Made by a program: the position numbers and the translations under genes. From Streptomyces rapamycinicus NRRL 5491 (GTDB lineage: Bacteria; Actinomycetota; Actinomycetes; Streptomycetales; Streptomycetaceae): 64,000 nt of DNA. Every line of letters begins with the position of its first letter. The first letter of the stretch is position 1. Location of the stretch: assembly GCF_024298965.1 (NCBI RefSeq), contig NZ_CP085193.1:5890001-5954000 (forward strand), read 5' to 3'. The notes under the pieces are model-generated. The model made no database searches. It saw only the letters and a list, made by a program, of their open reading frames with translations, and was not told where the DNA came from. Of the stretch, positions 1 through 7,817 are shown one piece after another.

Positions 1-474
1 GAGGACCCGGATGGCAAAGCCCGTCGTGTCGAAGGGCAGGCGGGTGAGGGCCACATCGACCTGCCCCGTGCGCAACCCCGCGCTCGGATCGGTCAGACCG
101 CACTCCCGCAGCCGGACGGCTGCCCGCGGATGCCGTCGGCGGAAGGTCTCCTGCGTCCCGGCGTCGAGGACCGCTCCCGCGCCGGCGACCGCGCCGACGA
201 CGATCGTGCGGTGTCCGGTGCTCTGTCGCACCTTCTCCTTCGCCCGCTCGGCGTGTTCCAGTAGTTCCTTCGCCTCGTCGAGCAGGACCCGGCCGCTGTC
301 CGTGAGCAGCACACCTCGCGGTGACCGTTCCAGCAGTCGACAGTCGAGTTCCTCCTCCAGTTCTCGGATGCGCCGGCTCAGCGGCGGCTGCGACATGTGC
401 AGGCGGGCGGCGGCGCGGCCGAAGTGCAGTTCCTCGGCTACAGCGACGAAGTACCCAAGCTGCCTTAAGTCCAT
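1..474 (-). CDS. LysR-family transcriptional regulator, C-terminus beyond window edge
   Basis: The reverse strand reads from an ATG into a classic LysR N-terminus: MDLRQLGYFVAVAEELHFG, then a winged helix-turn-helix (AAARLHMSQPPLSRRIREL, about residues 20-40) and the linker helix. The effector-binding domain begins near residue 90 and is cut by the window edge after 158 residues. It is divergent from the MBL-fold hydrolase, with about 100 bp between the starts. LysR proteins usually control such a divergent neighbour, so the hydrolase is the likely target (inference). The effector is unknown. Confidence 0.9.
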   Translation of the reverse strand, partial: MDLRQLGYFVAVAEELHFGRAAARLHMSQPPLSRRIRELEEELDCRLLERSPRGVLLTDSGRVLLDEAKELLEHAERAKEKVRQSTGHRTIVVGAVAGAGAVLDAGTQETFRRRHPRAAVRLRECGLTDPSAGLRTGQVDVALTRLPFDTTGFAIRVL

Positions 475-578
475 GACCGGCCACGATACCGAGACGCTCG
501 GGGCGATACGGAATCGGTCCTGGACCCGGTGGTCTCGGACGCGGTGACATCGGTGCGGTACAGAACCGAGGAGGATGC

Positions 579-1571
579 ATGCACGGCAAGCTGCTACCGG
601 TCGACGGCGCGCGGGTGACGACGCTGATCGACAATTCCAGCGACGCCCTGCTGCCGGACGGACGTCTCGTGAGGCGGTGGGGCCTGGCCGGGGCCGGAGC
701 CGGTGCGCCCCTGCCCATAGCACCGGCCGGCCTGACCACCGCGGGCACCACGATCGACGTCCTCCGGGCCGAGCACGGCTTCTCGGCGATGGTGGAGATC
801 AGCACAGGCGGTCGCAACCGGCGGATACTCTTCGACGCCGGAGCGACCACCGACGGTCTGATCGGCAACCTCGACCGCCTCGGCGTGCACCCGGACACGT
901 TCGAGGCCATCGTCCTCAGCCATGGTCACTTCGACCACGTGACCGGTCTGCACGGACTGGTGCGCAGACTTGGGCGACCCGCCATGCCGGTACTGCTGCA
1001 CCCCGACGCGTGGCGGCGGCGCCGGATCGCCGGCCCTGGCGGCGTGCTGGACCTTCCGACGCCCAGCCGCGGCGCCATCGAGCAGGCCGGTTTCACGGTG
1101 ATCGAGGACCGGCGCCCGTCCTTGCTGCTCGACGACTTCCTCCTGATCACCGGAGAAGTCGAACGCAGTACTGACTTCGAGACGGGCATGCCCGGCCACC
1201 AGGCTTGCCTCGAAGGGGAATGGGGCCCGGACGAGCTCATCGAGGACGACCAGGCCCTCGTACTCAACATACGGGGCAAGGGGCTGGTGATCCTGACCGG
1301 ATGCGGACACGCGGGGATCGTCAACCTCGTCCGGCACGCCCAGAAAGTGACAGGAATCCAGCAGTTGTACGGGGTGCTGGGCGGCCTGCACCTGCGGTCC
1401 GGGCCGGCCGTCGACCGGACGATCGACGAGTTGGCCGCCAAGGCGCCCAAAGTGGTGGTGCCCGCGCACTGCACCAGCTGGGCGGCACAGCAGGCACTGG
1501 CGACCCGGCTGCCCGACGCCTTCCTGCCGAACTCGGTCGGCAGCACCTTCCTGCTAGGCGGAGAGATATGA
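579..1571 (+). CDS. MBL-fold metallo-hydrolase
   Basis: A 330-residue metallo-beta-lactamase-fold enzyme. The metal-binding signature HGHFDH is at residues 115-120 and a further conserved segment, LTGCGHAGIVN, lies downstream. The order of motifs and the length resemble the COG1237 group (beta-ribofuranosylaminobenzene phosphate synthase-like hydrolases). Those are cytoplasmic dinuclear metal enzymes of mostly unknown substrate, and the substrate cannot be told from sequence here. The start has a GAGGA-type ribosome site just upstream. The gene is divergent from the LysR gene, which probably controls it. Confidence 0.85.
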   Translation: MHGKLLPVDGARVTTLIDNSSDALLPDGRLVRRWGLAGAGAGAPLPIAPAGLTTAGTTIDVLRAEHGFSAMVEISTGGRNRRILFDAGATTDGLIGNLDRLGVHPDTFEAIVLSHGHFDHVTGLHGLVRRLGRPAMPVLLHPDAWRRRRIAGPGGVLDLPTPSRGAIEQAGFTVIEDRRPSLLLDDFLLITGEVERSTDFETGMPGHQACLEGEWGPDELIEDDQALVLNIRGKGLVILTGCGHAGIVNLVRHAQKVTGIQQLYGVLGGLHLRSGPAVDRTIDELAAKAPKVVVPAHCTSWAAQQALATRLPDAFLPNSVGSTFLLGGEI

Positions 1572-1764
1572 CCTTGCCTCGGCGTCCTTCGGGCCTCGCT
1601 CGTCCAGGAGCACCCATCCTTGCCGCGAACGTGCCCGCCTCCGCAGGACAGCTTCCGCAACTCCACGATGGGTGGAGACCGCCGTCGAGAACCTTGGTGT
1701 CCTGCGAGATCAGGTCTTGAGATTCCGCAGCGCCGAAAGGCTCGCGGTGGCTACTTACGGGGTG

Positions 1765-2015
1765 ACTCAAAATGGTGGCGGCCGTGGAGTCGCCTCGCGG
1801 GCCGGAGCCGTGCTGCTGGCCGGGACGGCCCGTAAGTCCGGCCTGGCCCAGCGCGATATCAGCGGCGTCGGCGCGGTGGCGCACGCAGCGTGCGGTGCGG
1901 GATCCGGGGAAAGGTCCTGCTGGATGTGGCTCTCGCGGTCGCGTTGGGCGAGGACTGCCTCGCGAATGTCGGGATACTGCGGGCCGTGTCGGCCATATTC
2001 GGGCCGGTGGCTTCA
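1765..2015 (+). pseudogene. IS1380-type transposase N-terminal remnant
   Basis: Two reading frames together resemble the N-terminus of Streptomyces IS1380-family transposases. One frame gives GVASRAGAVLLAGTARKSGL (to about 1850). After a frameshift another gives GKVLLDVALAVALGEDCLAN, then VGILRAVSAIFGPVAS (about 1900-2015). In the family these segments are continuous and followed by the DDE domain, which is missing. The fragment stops directly against a signal-peptide-like sequence, as if a neighbouring gene was joined to a truncated insertion sequence. Family recognition is from memory of the conserved motif. Confidence 0.6.
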
Positions 2016-2016
2016 A

Positions 2017-2273
2017 CGAATTGGCTTGTTAATTCCGATCACGCTCGGGTGCGTGGCGGCGATCGGAATGGCGGGTACGGCTTCGGCGCTTCGGCTTCGG
2101 CTTCGGCTTCGGCTTCGGCTTCGGCTTCGGCGGATGCTTCGCGGTATATCGCGTCGTACCCCACACATGAGCAGTGCGTAAGGGCAGCGCATATGCTCAC
2201 CGGCGGCGGCACCGGCGAGAGCTGGAGCTGCCGGTCGAACAACGGCGGTCCGTACAAACTGTACGTTTGGTGA
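2017..2273 (+). pseudogene. Frameshifted small secreted protein with (Ala-Ser) repeat
   Basis: One frame encodes a good Sec signal peptide (RIGLLIPITLGCVAAIGMAG, then TASA). Another encodes an Ala-Ser repeat and a compact two-cysteine tail (ASYPTHEQCVRAAHML ... GGPYKLYVW, stop). They are joined in a GCTTCG hexanucleotide tract holding an extra GC at 2086-2087. Without these two bases the signal peptide, repeat and tail form one continuous frame. No convincing start codon or ribosome site precedes the signal peptide, and the IS1380-type remnant abuts it. I read it as a secreted peptide gene that lost its 5' end and its frame. A programmed or phase-variable shift is less likely. Confidence 0.5.
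2088..2130 (+). repeat. GCTTCG hexanucleotide tandem repeat
   Basis: About seven tandem copies of GCTTCG. Depending on frame they encode (Ala-Ser)n, (Leu-Arg)n, or (Glu-Ala)n on the other strand. They sit in the frameshifted secreted-protein gene and are a natural place for slippage, although slippage by whole units would keep the frame. Confidence 0.85.
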
Positions 2274-2390
2274 CGTGGGCGGTTCGCTGCCGGACCAGCG
2301 AGTGACCTGCAAACGCGGATGAACCAAGGCGCGTGAAGTGCCTTGACCCGCTTTCAACGCTCATAGTGGAGCCCGCCCGAAAAGGCCTTG

Positions 2391-2760
2391 AGTTCTAGTG
2401 GTCGTCGCAACACCCCAGTTCAGGGGATGCGATGGGCTTCAAGATCCGAGAGAACCGAGGGCCCCGGGGGAGCCGCCGTCTGACTCGTGCGCGGGAGGCA
2501 TACTCCCAGCTCATGAAGCAGGGCTACAGCAACACGGAAGCCTGCCGGGTCCTAGGTATCAACCGGCGGACCGGCAAGAGATGGCGCAACAGCTGGCACA
2601 TGCCGAACAGCGGGAAGCCGAAGCCTCTGATCCACATGGCGGCTTCGGCTTCGTCCGGCATGTGGCTCACGAGACGACTACCAGGCCCTCTACGTCCAAG
2701 GCCGCGGGGACACGCTCCCGCAGGACCGCCACACCCGCTACGTCCTCGAGGCCCTGCCCA
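2391..2760 (+). mobile_element. IS30-type element remnant (left end plus degraded transposase)
   Basis: TTCTAGTGGTCGTCGCAACA at the left resembles the end of actinomycete IS30-type elements. It is followed by an ATG (2432) and a typical N-terminus: MGFKIRENRGPRGSRR, QGYSNTEACRVLGINRRTGK and RWRN. Homology breaks off near 2640 and resumes out of frame around 2665-2715 with (H)ET-YQALYVQGRG, the segment of the DDE domain normally read as SHETIYQALYVQGRG, which needs one extra base. The rest of the catalytic domain and the right end are missing. The element is non-functional. Identification rests on recognised family motifs. Confidence 0.6.
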
Positions 2761-2835
2761 TCCTGGGATGTGCCAGGCCGCCGCGCGGAGCGATGGCGGT
2801 GCCGTTTCAGGCGGTGCCGGCCCAACAGCGGTCAA

Positions 2836-3576
2836 CTACGGTTTGTGGGTTACCCAGAGCAGTTCCGCCGGCCAGCGGTGTGCCCAGTCGGGTGGGTCGG
2901 TTTCGTTGTAGCCGTTGGGTGTTCCGAGTTCGGGCCGCGGCTCGATGAGGTCGTCGATGATGAGACCCGCGCCGCGCAGGACCTTGACCCAGTCGCCGTA
3001 GGTGAGCTGATAGCTGGTCGCGCCGTCGTCTTCGGCGATGGTGTTCAGCCCGAAGTAGTCCTGCTGCAGCGTCGTGGTCACACGGCTGGCGGCTTCGTCG
3101 TAGCAAGCTTCGAACCATGGGCTGGCGACGTTGAACACCAGGCGCCCGCCTCGGCCCAAGACGCGTGCGGCCTGCGGGACGGCCAGGTGCGGGGGCGCCC
3201 AGCTGAGCCCACCGAAGTCGCAGAACACCAGGTCGAAGCTGTCGGCGGCGAAGGGGAGTTGTTCGGCGGCGCCTTGCACCAGCGGGTAGCGGGCCGCTCC
3301 CATCGCGCGCGCCGCTGCGGCGAGTTGGGCTTCGGAGAGGTCGAGCCCGACCACGGTGGCGCCCTCGGCGGCGAGCGCCCTGGACCACTGGCCGGCGCCG
3401 CAGCCGAGTTCGAGGACACGCTTGCCGGTGACGTCGCCCAGGGCGTGCAGGTGCGCGTCGGGGATGGAGTACATGCCCCACAGCCGGGGTGCGGCGCCGA
3501 TTTGCGGGTCGTGCTCGTGCTGGTAGGCGCTGCTGATCTGGTTCCAGAGCCGCCGGTTGGCGGGGATGCTGTCCAC
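2836..3576 (-). CDS. Class I SAM-dependent methyltransferase
   Basis: About 246 residues with the Rossmann-like methyltransferase core. Motif I is VLELGCGAGQWSRAL, followed by VVGLDLS (acidic residue for the ribose), then FDLVFCDFGGLSW and LGRGGRLVFNV (post-motif regions). The C-terminus ends LLWVTHKP. The substrate is not evident. The start chosen is a GTG (VDSIPANRRLW). An ATG 13 codons upstream (3615) lies just after the stop of the preceding nucleotidyltransferase-like gene and would make a tight two-gene operon, so either start is possible. Confidence 0.85.
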   Translation of the reverse strand: MDSIPANRRLWNQISSAYQHEHDPQIGAAPRLWGMYSIPDAHLHALGDVTGKRVLELGCGAGQWSRALAAEGATVVGLDLSEAQLAAAARAMGAARYPLVQGAAEQLPFAADSFDLVFCDFGGLSWAPPHLAVPQAARVLGRGGRLVFNVASPWFEACYDEAASRVTTTLQQDYFGLNTIAEDDGATSYQLTYGDWVKVLRGAGLIIDDLIEPRPELGTPNGYNETDPPDWAHRWPAELLWVTHKP

Positions 3577-3617
3577 GTGCCGACTCCAGCACTGCCTTCC
3601 GGGGGCGGTCAACATGA

Positions 3618-4172
3618 TCAGGGCACTGGCCGGCCCTCGCCTCGGTCCGGCCCCGGCTCGGCCCATGAACCGCCGGACGAGCCCTGGAGCAGCCGGTCCA
3701 TGTGGCTCATGGGCTCCCGCCGGGGTTCGTCGTTCAGCCACTGCCGCAGCGCGGCTGCCTTTCCTGGGCGTCCCAGCAGGACGTACGCTCGCTCCCACAC
3801 CACCGGATCTGCCAGGGGCAGTTCCCTCCACGCCCCGGTGACCCGGGTAGGCAACGGCACGACCTCGTCTGTGGACCGCAGGGCGAACCCCACCAGCAGG
3901 TCGATCGAATGGTCCCCGCCGTCGATGACGAACCGTCGCCGTGTCGCGTACAGCCGATCGCCGCCGGTCCGGTCCGAAAACCGGAACCCGCCTTCGGCCA
4001 GTGCCTCGCGCACCGCGTCCTCCGGGGAGTCGACGGTTAGGTCCCAGTCATGAGCGACCTCGGCGAGCCCAAGCGCGACGAGAAGGCCGGACCCACCGAG
4101 TGCGGGCTCCATACCGCGCGCCCGTAGATGCCGGACAACGCGCTTCACAATGTCGACGGGTGGAGTCCGCAT
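3618..4172 (-). CDS. Nucleotidyltransferase-like protein
   Basis: 184 residues. GGSGLLVALGLAEVAHDWDL has the GG/GS plus D-x-D spacing of the nucleotidyltransferase fold, followed by a region containing HSIDLLVGF that could supply the third acidic residue. This resembles small MNT/AbiEii-like nucleotidyltransferases or the aminoglycoside-nucleotidyltransferase-like proteins annotated as hypothetical. No partner HEPN or toxin/antitoxin gene is adjacent. The methyltransferase gene follows at once on the same strand, so the two are probably cotranscribed. Specific function unknown. Confidence 0.65.
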   Translation of the reverse strand: MRTPPVDIVKRVVRHLRARGMEPALGGSGLLVALGLAEVAHDWDLTVDSPEDAVREALAEGGFRFSDRTGGDRLYATRRRFVIDGGDHSIDLLVGFALRSTDEVVPLPTRVTGAWRELPLADPVVWERAYVLLGRPGKAAALRQWLNDEPRREPMSHMDRLLQGSSGGSWAEPGPDRGEGRPVP

Positions 4173-4185
4173 GATGGCAGCCTAG

Positions 4186-4504
4186 CTAGTGGCGCGGGTG
4201 TTGACGGCAGTCATTGCCGGGAACAGAGGGGCACTCTGCCGAACAGCGCAAGCATTCGTGTGCCGCCCCAGGAGGCACGTCCACGGACGCCGAAACAGAG
4301 CTTGTAGGACCGCTTGCTGTCGTCAAGGCCGCGGCAGTCAGCAGCCCACGGAGTGAACTGGAGCCGCCGAGCGCATCTCCATGCGCACGAGCAGGACGAA
4401 CACGTACCGCAGCGCGCCCAGCGGACCTGCCGATCCTTATGTTCACGTTCACCGTGGCGCAAGGGTGCGGCCCTGCCCCAGGGGCGGGGTCAAGGGGGCC
4501 AAGT
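4186..4504. other. Intergenic stretch, no gene recognised
   Basis: About 320 bp between the nucleotidyltransferase-like gene and the MerR remnant. Open frames exist on both strands but none shows a family motif, a ribosome site or Streptomyces codon bias. The right part probably once held the DNA-binding half of the MerR gene that follows. Confidence 0.5.
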
Positions 4505-4911
4505 CGTCGCCCTGACCAAGATCCGGACACTCGCCGAAGCCGGTGTCCCACTGGCCCGCGTTCGCTAGCTGAGATCAGCGAACGAGGAAGAGTTCCGCCG
4601 GGCATGGCACTCCATGGCATCGATGACGAACTGGACGCTCGGATCCGTGGACCGCAGGCCACCCAGGCGCGCCTGCGCGAGCCGGCCCCGCGCTGCGGCA
4701 GCTCTTCCTCGACTACGACCGCGCGTACGACCTCGACCCCGACGACCCCTGGATCGACGACCTCGCCCGACGGGTCGTCGAGGCGACCTTGCACCGCTAC
4801 GGACCTGGCGAACTGCCCGAGGTGGATCCGGCCTCCGAGATTCCCGCGCTCATCCGGGGCACGGTCAACGCCGCCTCTCCGGCTCGTCCAGACGGCTGTG
4901 CAGGGCCGTGA
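4505..4911 (+). pseudogene. MerR-family regulator pseudogene (C-terminal half, multiple frameshifts)
   Basis: Successive frames carry recognisable pieces of a Streptomyces MerR regulator. QVVALTKIRTLAEAGVPLAR is the end of the DNA-binding domain and is interrupted by a TAG. It is followed by NEEEFRRA, IDDELDARIRGPQATQARLR, then LRQLFLDYDRAYDLDPDD, WIDDLARRVVEATLHRYGPG, and DPASEIPALIRGTVNAASPA up to a TGA. At least two frame changes and an internal deletion separate them, and the helix-turn-helix N-terminus is absent. The gene is dead, and its former target is unknown. Confidence 0.7.
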
Positions 4912-5013
4912 TGGGCATGCCGCTGTGGGGCCCCAGGTTGGTCCTGCTTACCCTGATTCGGCCGATTCTTTTCGACGATGCGTTCGGAAACACGATCTGA
5001 TCAGGAGTCCACA

Positions 5014-6361
5014 ATGGCCACCTCCACCGACGTGGGGCCCCGCCCGGAGGAGGCCCGTAAGGGGGGTCGGCTGCGGAGCTGGCTGCTGGAGGGCCTGACC
5101 GACATGGCCAAGCGCCAGCCGGGGCCGCATGCCCAGCCCTCAAGCTGGCTCTCGGCCTGTCGGGGTTCGAGACCGGCGTGGCGGTCATGCCACATGTCCA
5201 GGGCGACCGCGGTGACACGGAGGAGCGGCCCACCGTGCGGATCCGGGACACCCGGAAGCTGCTGACCACCGCCGCGGTGATCATGAGTGGCTTCCTGATC
5301 TGCACGAGCTTCATCACCACCCTCCTGATCCCCCAGGACGAGTTCAAGGCCGGCGGCCAGGCCAACGGGCGTGCCCTGGCCTATCTGGCCCACCATTACC
5401 TGGGCTCGGTCTTCGGCAGCGTCTACGATGCCGCGACCATCGGCATCCTGTGGTTCGCGGGGGCCTCGGCCATGGCCGGGCTGCTCAACCTCATGCCGCG
5501 CTATCTGCCCCGTTACGGCATGGCACCGCACTGGGCCCGCGCGGTCCGCCCCATGGTGCTCGTCTTCACCCTGATCGGGTTCCTGGTGACCTGGATCTTC
5601 GACGCCGACGTGGACGCCCAGGGCGGCGCGTACGCACCGGGGTGCTGGTCCTCATGACGTCCGCCGCCGTGGCCGTCACCATCGCCGCCCGCCGTGCGCG
5701 GCAGCGGGGCTGGACCGTCGCCTTCGGGGCCATCTCCGTGGTCTTCCTCTACACCACCGCGGTCAACGTCGTGGAACGCCCCGACGGCGTCAAGATCGGC
5801 GCGTGTTTCATCGCGGGCATCATCGCGGTGTCCCTGCTGTCCCGGCTCGCCCGCGCCTTCGAGCTGCGGGTCACCGACATGGAGCTGGACGCCATGGCCG
5901 AGCGCTTCGTCCGGGACACCGCCACCCGCCGGATACGGTTCGTCGCCAACGAGCCCGACAACCGCGACGCGGGCGAGTACCGCGACAAGACCCAGCAGAT
6001 CCGGGCCGACAACGACATCCCGGCGGAAGAGGACCTCATCTTCGTCGAGGTCACCGTCCGCGACCCCTCCGACTTCGAGTCCGCGGTACGGGTACGGGGC
6101 GAGGTACTGCACGGCCGCTACCGCGTCCTGACCCTCGACGGCTCCAGCATCCCCAACTCGCTGGCCGCCCTGCTGCTGTGCGTACGGGACGAGACCGAGT
6201 GCAGGCCGCACATTTACTTCGAGTGGACCGAGGGCAGCCCCTTCGCCCAGTTCCTGCGGTTCTTCCTGTTCGGCCAGGGAGAGGTCGCGCCCGTCACCCG
6301 GGAAGTACTCCGCGAGGCCGAACCCGACCGGGCCCGTCGGCCGCACGTTCACGTCGGCTGA
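5014..6361 (+). pseudogene. APC-family amino-acid permease, internally deleted and frameshifted
   Basis: The gene begins with a ribosome site (CAGGAG) and an ATG followed by [20 protein letters not shown]. The reading then jumps to [20 protein letters not shown] in another frame. In full-length relatives these segments are separated by several membrane helices, so roughly 200-250 codons are missing (family comparison from memory). A second defect, a one-base loss near 5635 in GGAYA(T)GVLVL, shifts the last third. The remaining part encodes membrane segments and the long cytoplasmic tail ending FFLFGQGEVAPVTREVLREA. It cannot make a functional transporter. Confidence 0.8.
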
Positions 6362-6375
6362 ACGCCAGGGTCCTG

Positions 6376-6719
6376 TTAAAGCTGAACGCCTGGCGTCGAA
6401 TCCATGAAGGAGCTGCGGGCCAGCGCACCGGGCACGTCCGTACCGATGCCCTGGTCGCCGTGTGGCAGGACGGCCGGATCGCCACTCGCCTGCACCTGCA
6501 CCTGCACCTGCACCTGCGGGACGCGTACGGCTGCTCGGTGACGCTCGATCCCCGCGCCCTGGCCGCCGATCCGCTGCTGTGGCACGCGCTGGAACCGGCG
6601 CCCGGCGCTCCCTGTCGCAGGGCACCCTGCGACAGGGAGTGGACATCCTGCGGCAGTTGGGCGAGCACATCGACGGGGATGCGGCCCAGGAGATCTTCGG
6701 GGCCTCCGGCCCGAAGTAG
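6376..6719 (+). pseudogene. Unrecognised gene fragments with (CACCTG) repeat
   Basis: Two frames have coding-like composition. One reads TDALVAVWQDGRIATRLHL, a His-Leu repeat, then DAYGCSVTLDPRALAADPL and LLWHALEPA. The other, downstream, reads GTLRQGVDILRQLGEHIDGD and ends AAQEIFGASGPK with a stop. Each looks like part of a real protein but neither has a proper start, so this seems to be a broken gene or two abutted fragments. I do not recognise the family. Confidence 0.35.
6608..6639. repeat. 15-bp perfect inverted repeat with 2-nt loop
   Basis: CTCCCTGTCGCAGGG is followed by CA and then its exact reverse complement CCCTGCGACAGGGAG. The hairpin is strong. It lies inside the fragmentary coding region, so it may be a by-product of a small inverted duplication rather than a terminator, and no T-run follows. 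Confidence 0.8.
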
Positions 6720-6774
6720 CCCAGCCCAGGAGACCTCAGAGAGACCTCCCCGCCGGCAATTCACAACGATGGCG

Positions 6775-7434
6775 TCAAGCGCCCGCGGAAAGGGACGTGG
6801 GCCTGCGCAGCAGCCACTGCCCGAACGTCCGACGCCGGGGCCGCACCACCACGCGGCCATGGACCTTCTGACCGACCAGTTCCACCCGCAAAGTGACCGG
6901 CGTATCTGGATCCGTCAGAGTCTGACGGTACTTGACCTTGCAGTGCACCAGCTGCAGACCATCGGTATCGACCACGATGCCCGGCCTCGTGACCAGTGTC
7001 AGGGTCTTCCCCGTCATGCCCACGTCGATCCGCAAGGTGTCGTGCGTGATCACGGCGTCAGTGAAGTCGAGCGTCACCTCGCAGAACGTCACCGCGAGCT
7101 CCAGTCTCCGCGGTACCACCCAGCGCCCCACGCGCTCGATCGCACCGCTGTGGACCTGTTCGATCCGAACTATGTCCTTGACCTCTGCTCCCGGCACGCC
7201 GGCCGTGGCCGATACGGGCGGCAGGTCAGCGGTGAGCGTGGTCAGTTCGCTCAGAGTCCGCGCCGACAGGGCAGCTTCCAGGCGCTCGTCCAACTCGTCC
7301 GCGGTCAACAGGCCGTCCCCCGCCGCGATACGCAGCACATCCACCACCCGGTCCCGGTCCGCATGAGAGGCTCGCATCTCAGGCGACGAGCCGGGACCGG
7401 AGCGCTTCCCGGTGGGCGAGATCTCTCCCGACAT
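6775..7434 (-). CDS. DUF1707 domain protein
   Basis: 219 residues. The DUF1707 (SHOCT-like) motif is near the N-terminus: MRASHADRDRVVDVLRIAAG, then GLLTADELDERLEAALSA, ending TLTADLP. The C-terminal half is a beta-rich domain like the cell-wall-active antibiotics response proteins (IERVGRWVVPRRLELAVTF ... DVGMTGKTLTLVTRPGIVV). No membrane helix is obvious. Such proteins are common in actinomycetes and of unknown function, possibly envelope related. The ATG chosen follows GGAAG. A longer in-frame extension to 7515 lacks a ribosome site. Confidence 0.8.
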   Translation of the reverse strand: MSGEISPTGKRSGPGSSPEMRASHADRDRVVDVLRIAAGDGLLTADELDERLEAALSARTLSELTTLTADLPPVSATAGVPGAEVKDIVRIEQVHSGAIERVGRWVVPRRLELAVTFCEVTLDFTDAVITHDTLRIDVGMTGKTLTLVTRPGIVVDTDGLQLVHCKVKYRQTLTDPDTPVTLRVELVGQKVHGRVVVRPRRRTFGQWLLRRPTSLSAGA

Positions 7435-7817
7435 GCTTCCGTCCTGCTCCTGTCGAACGCTTCCGCGCAACGTAGGCAGCGGCGCGAGTGGAAGACTAAC
7501 GCTATATCGCGACATGGAGCCCGGCTAGACCCCATCGCCGAGAGGCGATGGTCAGGGTTTCGACGGACGGAATGCGGCGGATGACCGCGTTGGTGTCTCG
7601 ACGCAGCGCGTGGGTGACGGTAGCGCCGTGCCGGTTCCGCAGGGGCCGTTGCCCGTCTCAGCCGCCCTTGCAGAGATCCGGCAGCACCAACGTGCCCGCC
7701 TCCCTCCAGTAGCGCGAGCGCATACCGCGACAGGGCGCGACGGTGTGAGCCCCGTCGGCAGATACCCCACGGGAGGAGAGCGCCGCGATGACGGAGGGCG
7801 GACCGGTGAGGCGGGGT
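7435..7817. other. Intergenic stretch, no gene recognised
   Basis: About 380 bp between the DUF1707 gene and the decarboxylase. The reverse strand gives short coding-like pieces (for example REAGTLVLPDLCKGG) without a start or a recognisable family. They may be remnants, in keeping with the decayed surroundings. Confidence 0.5.
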
